Shown here piece after piece: positions 61,146 to 64,000 of a DNA stretch of 64,000 nucleotides (positions within the stretch are counted from its first letter, which is position 1; each line of letters starts with the position of its first letter). The notes under the pieces are model-generated. The model saw nothing but the letters and a program-made list of their open reading frames with translations. It ran no database searches and was not told where the DNA came from. A program made the position numbers and the translations under genes. Source of the stretch: Streptomyces sp. CB01373 (GTDB lineage Bacteria; Actinomycetota; Actinomycetes; Streptomycetales; Streptomycetaceae); NCBI RefSeq assembly GCF_002803075.1, contig NZ_NNBK01000001.1, forward strand, positions 372,001 through 436,000. The letters are read 5' to 3'.

Positions 61146-61475
61146 CGCGTTGGCCTAGCAGGCGCAGGTTCATCGGGTAGCCGCCGAGGCCGGGCCAGCA
61201 GAACACCGGGGGCAGGAAGCCTTCGGTATGCGGCGCTACGAGGCGGGAGGAGCGTGACGGGGTATCGTCGTCGATGCGGGCGGCCAGGTCTTCGAGCTTC
61301 GGCGATTCGAAGATCGCCTGTAGCGGCAGGCTGATCTCGAACTCGCGGTTGACCGTGCTGATGAGAGCGACGGCGTTGTTTCACCGAGCAGCAGGTACGA
61401 ACCGTCCGCGAGAACGCCGTCCAGCTGAAGTGCGAGGACAGCGGCTTCGAGCAAAGTGGACAGTTGCCGTACGAC
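61145..61475 (-). pseudogene. NRPS remnant: carrier protein plus thioesterase start
   Basis: On the minus strand, LALQLDGVLADGSYLLLGE (to about 61380) continues after a frameshift as ALISTVNREFEISLPLQAIF and SPKLEDLAARIDD, a peptidyl-carrier domain whose LGGxS phosphopantetheine site is destroyed at the shift. It runs on into PPVFCWPGLGGYPMNLRLL, the start of a type I thioesterase domain, then stops at the junction near 61145. Debris of a nonribosomal peptide synthetase terminal module. Confidence 0.65.
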
Positions 61476-61815
61476 CCGATCGGATCGGCCGGAGCCCGTT
61501 GGGGTAGCCCGCAGCGGTCTGTCCTTCAGGAAGAGATGGCGACTGTTGGTTGAAGGGCCACCCATGGCGTCTCCCTCGTTCGTTGCCCGGCGCGCTCTGC
61601 CCATTGATCGCGAGCCCGTCGTGAGCGGCCGGTGGGAACGCTACGGGCCCAGTTCCGACGCCCGGGAATGTTCCACTGGTTCACTCGTGTGAGTGACCGC
61701 TCGCGGGTGTCGAGCCAACCCGTTCCTTGGGGCACCCCAGGGACTTTCTGCCAGGTGAGGAGGGAAGGCCCTGACAGCGCTGAAAGAAGCAAACGAGCTG
61801 GTCAGGGCCTAGACG
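61476..61815. other. Non-coding stretch before sdaA terminator
   Basis: About 340 bases between the NRPS remnant and sdaA. I see no gene; short frames here are unconvincing. The sdaA terminator occupies 61766-61810. Confidence 0.5.
61766..61810 (-). terminator. Terminator of sdaA
   Basis: AGGCCCTGAC (61766-61775) pairs with GTCAGGGCCT (61801-61810), 10 bp, with three further inner pairs after a bulge; six bases after the sdaA stop. Confidence 0.75.
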
Positions 61816-63192
61816 TCAGCATTCGGTGATGTTCACCGCCAGCCCGCCCCGCGCCGTCTCCTTGTACTTGGTCTTCATGTCGCGGCCGGTGTCCCGCATG
61901 GTCCTGATCGCCTTGTCCAGGCTGACCTTGTGGGTGCCGTCGCCGGCCAGGGCGAGTCGGGCCGCGTTGATCGCCTTGACGCTCGCGACGGCGTTCCGTT
62001 CGATGCAGGGGATCTGCACCAGACCGCCCACCGGGTCGCAGGTGAGGCCCAGGTTGTGCTCGATGCCGACCTCGGCCGCGTTCTCCACCTGTGCGGGGCT
62101 GCCGCCGAGGACTTCGCACAGCGCCCCGGCGGCCATCGCGCAGGCCGATCCGACCTCGCCCTGGCAGCCGACCTCTGCGCCGGAGATGGACGCGTTCTCC
62201 TTGAACAGGATGCCGATGGCGGCGGCGGTCAGCAGGTAGCGGACGACGCCGTCGTCGTCGGCGCCGGGCACGAAGCGCGCGTAGTAGTGGAGGACGGCGG
62301 GCACGATCCCGGCCGCCCCGTTGGTGGGGGCGGTCACGATACGGCCGCCGGAAGCGTTCTCCTCGTTGACGGCGAGGGCGAACAGGTTGACCCAGTCCAT
62401 GCCCCGCAACGGGTCCGTGCTGTCGTGGCCGGCGGCGTTCAGCTCACGGTGGAGCGCCGGTGCGCGGCGGGGGACCTTCAGGCCGCCCGGCAGCACGCCC
62501 TCGCGCCGGCAGCCGCGGTCGACGCACGCCCGCATGACCGCCCACAGGTCGAGCAGTCCGGCGCGCACCTCGGCCTCGGGCCGCCACGCCTGCTCGTTGG
62601 CGAGCATCACCTCGCTGATCGTCAGGTTCTCGCGGGCGCAGATGCCGAGCAGTTCGGCACCCGAGCGGAACGGGAACCGCACGGGCGTGGTGTCCGCGAC
62701 GACGAGGTCGGCGCCGGTGGCCTCCTCGTCGACGATGAAGCCTCCGCCGACGGAGTAGTAGGTGCGGGCGGCCAGTTCCCGCCCGGCCGCCGCCAGGGCC
62801 CGGAACACCATGCCGTTGGGGTGGGCGGGCAGGGACCTGCGCCGGTGCAGCACCAGGTCCTTGTCGCTGTCGAAGCGGATCCGGTGCTTGCCGCCGAGCA
62901 GCAGGGTGCCGTCGGCACGGACCCGCGCCACCCGGTCGTCGGACCGGTCGGTGTCGACGGTGGCCGGGTCCTCGCCCTCCAGGCCGAGGACGACGGCTTT
63001 GTCGGAGCCGTGTCCCCGGCCGGTGGCGCCGAGCGAGCCGTACAGCTCCGCCCGGACGCCGACCACGTCGTCCAGCAGCCCGTCCCGCTCCAGTCCCTCG
63101 ACGAAGCGCCGGGCCGCCCGCATCGGCCCCACCGTGTGGGAGGAGGAGGGGCCGATGCCGACCGAGTAGAGGTCGAAGACGCTGAGGGCCAT
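61816..63192 (-). CDS. sdaA: L-serine ammonia-lyase (serine dehydratase)
   Basis: Single-chain iron-sulfur serine dehydratase of 458 residues, converting L-serine to pyruvate and ammonia. ATG 63192 overlaps the soxG stop (TGATG). The beta domain comes first ([20 protein letters not shown]), then the alpha domain with the cluster cysteines in [20 protein letters not shown] and [18 protein letters not shown], and it ends [17 protein letters not shown] with the C-terminal Cys that in known enzymes reaches the cluster. It follows the sarcosine oxidase genes, so glycine and serine formed from sarcosine can go to pyruvate. Confidence 0.95.
   Translation of the reverse strand: MALSVFDLYSVGIGPSSSHTVGPMRAARRFVEGLERDGLLDDVVGVRAELYGSLGATGRGHGSDKAVVLGLEGEDPATVDTDRSDDRVARVRADGTLLLGGKHRIRFDSDKDLVLHRRRSLPAHPNGMVFRALAAAGRELAARTYYSVGGGFIVDEEATGADLVVADTTPVRFPFRSGAELLGICARENLTISEVMLANEQAWRPEAEVRAGLLDLWAVMRACVDRGCRREGVLPGGLKVPRRAPALHRELNAAGHDSTDPLRGMDWVNLFALAVNEENASGGRIVTAPTNGAAGIVPAVLHYYARFVPGADDDGVVRYLLTAAAIGILFKENASISGAEVGCQGEVGSACAMAAGALCEVLGGSPAQVENAAEVGIEHNLGLTCDPVGGLVQIPCIERNAVASVKAINAARLALAGDGTHKVSLDKAIRTMRDTGRDMKTKYKETARGGLAVNITEC
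61856..61872. repeat. Direct repeat in sdaA ends, right copy (candidate att)
   Basis: GTCTCCTTGTACTTGGT, identical to 55780-55796; lies within the last codons of intact sdaA. Confidence 0.35.
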
Positions 63193-63809
63193 CAGGGCAC
63201 CTCGGGGCCCTGGTACTCGCTCATCGCGTCGATGAGCCAGCGGGCCAGGTAGTCGGCGAACGAGGACCGGGGGAAGAGCCGGTACGTCGTGTCACCGGTC
63301 TGCCAGAGCACCACCGGGACCGGTCCGACCTGCGTGGACACCGCACGGCCCGGCCCGAAGGAGCGCGGGTGCAGGTCCAGGACGCAGCCCTTCTCCAGGA
63401 CCTGGCGGGCCGAGGGGCCGCTCAGCTCCAGCGTGGTCCGGTTCGCCGACACGTCGACGACCGAGCCCGGGTCCCCGGCGAGCGCGTCCAGCAGTTCGGC
63501 GGCGAGCACCGGCCCGTCGCCCTGGGACAGCACGAGCCACTCGTCGGGCCCGAGCCACACCGCGGTGTGCGGGCCGCTCCGCGCGGTCTGGCCGCAGTGG
63601 TCCGGCAGCGGTGCGCCGAGCACCGAGCCGATGCGGCCGGCCGCCGCGGAGGCGGGGTCGACGCGCAGGCTCACCATGGTGATGAAGGGCCACTCGGTCA
63701 GCGACACACCGCGCTCGCCGGTGACGCCGGCGGCGCGCATCCGCTCCTGAAGGTGCGTCAGCGGGCTGCGGCGCAGCGTCGCCGGTCCCGCGTCGATCGG
63801 CTCAGCCAT
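63192..63809 (-). CDS. soxG: Sarcosine oxidase gamma subunit
   Basis: Subunit of 205 residues of the heterotetrameric sarcosine oxidase, which demethylates sarcosine to glycine and passes the methyl to tetrahydrofolate. [32 protein letters not shown] and [12 protein letters not shown], then [17 protein letters not shown], are typical SoxG blocks. ATG 63809 overlaps the soxA stop, and its stop overlaps sdaA. It forms part of the GcvT-like side of the complex. Confidence 0.92.
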   Translation of the reverse strand: MAEPIDAGPATLRRSPLTHLQERMRAAGVTGERGVSLTEWPFITMVSLRVDPASAAAGRIGSVLGAPLPDHCGQTARSGPHTAVWLGPDEWLVLSQGDGPVLAAELLDALAGDPGSVVDVSANRTTLELSGPSARQVLEKGCVLDLHPRSFGPGRAVSTQVGPVPVVLWQTGDTTYRLFPRSSFADYLARWLIDAMSEYQGPEVP

Positions 63810-64000
63810 CTCGCTTGGTCCCTTCGGGGTCGTAGAGCACGGGTTCGGCCACCAGGACGGGCACCAGGGTGTCGCCGACGGGGGCGATCAGGGTCTCGCC
63901 GATGCGGTTGCGCCCGTCGGCGACGAGCGCGAGGGCGAACGGCCTGCCGAGCGCCTGGCTGTGGTAGCTGGAGGTGACGTGGCCGAGCATCGGCACCGGC
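63802..64000 (-). CDS. soxA: Sarcosine oxidase alpha subunit, C-terminal end (rest off window)
   Basis: The last 65 residues are visible; the gene continues past the right edge. [20 protein letters not shown] and [20 protein letters not shown], then [12 protein letters not shown], match the end of the SoxA GcvT-like domain, which binds tetrahydrofolate. It is translationally coupled to soxG by overlap. Confidence 0.88.
   Translation of the reverse strand, partial: PVPMLGHVTSSYHSQALGRPFALALVADGRNRIGETLIAPVGDTLVPVLVAEPVLYDPEGTKRDG

Noticed and set aside
61034..61384. 116-codon Arg/Pro-rich minus-strand frame
   Set aside because: It overlaps the NRPS remnant read in the correct frame, which has recognisable PCP and thioesterase sequence.

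Overview
The window is very GC-rich, has long open frames on both strands, tight ATGA/GTGA overlaps, GTG and TTG starts, and streptomycete signatures: a perfect CebR-type operator beside cellulase genes, a chitosanase-type operator, CBM2-bearing secreted cellulases and a ROK-regulated sugar ABC transporter. It reads as a Streptomyces chromosome arm. No CRISPR array, rRNA or replication origin is seen.

Layout. (1) 1-7.99 kb: secreted cellulose and xyloglucan degradation set: GH74 (cut by the left edge) and GH48 on the minus strand, divergent from GH5 and GH6 on the plus strand, with CebR boxes in the shared promoter region. (2) 8.1-18.2 kb: mixed single genes: methyltransferase, GH75 chitosanase with a likely CsnR-type box, aldo/keto reductase, acyl-CoA ligase, a LysR/SBF transporter divergent pair, FdhD, a KAS III homologue and an SDR. 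(3) 18.4-29.3 kb: ROK regulator, RbsA/RbsC/RbsB-type ABC transporter, Gfo/Idh/MocA dehydrogenase, TIM-barrel isomerase/lyase and a large secreted GSDH-PKD-CBM6-ThuA protein. This looks like one sugar or glycoside catabolic locus, with a shared promoter module in front of the regulator and of the secreted protein. (4) 29.3-30.3 kb: a 17-bp-period minisatellite. (5) 30.4-38.9 kb: eight tightly overlapping genes forming an ebo-type cluster (EboA, B, C, E and F homologues plus two more TIM-barrel proteins). The first gene is an inositol-phosphate-synthase homologue and no EboD (dehydroquinate-synthase-like) gene is present. The cluster ends in an 18-bp perfect hairpin. (6) 39.07-39.76 kb: tRNA-Leu(GAG) and a decayed PIN-domain gene.

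(7) 39.9-55.4 kb: a 14-gene minus-strand catabolic operon running from a Tat-type lipoprotein ABC binding protein through two amidohydrolases, ABC ATPase and permeases, an SMP-30 lactonase, a GGT-family hydrolase, an unusual AtzF-C-like/VOC fusion, an E1 alpha/beta pair, an SDR and an M20 hydrolase to a PucR regulator. The substrate is not identifiable from sequence; the mix suggests a ureide-like or amide-containing compound. (8) 55.7-61.8 kb: a decayed insertion zone with fragments of IS5-, IS3- and IS110-type transposases, an integrase fragment, an NRPS PCP-thioesterase remnant and one intact secreted M14 carboxypeptidase. A fragment of the sdaA 3' end lies on the left and intact sdaA on the right. 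(9) 61.8-64.0 kb: sdaA, soxG and the end of soxA, a sarcosine/serine catabolic operon that continues past the right edge.

Function assignments come from motif recognition and recall of family features. No database search was run.
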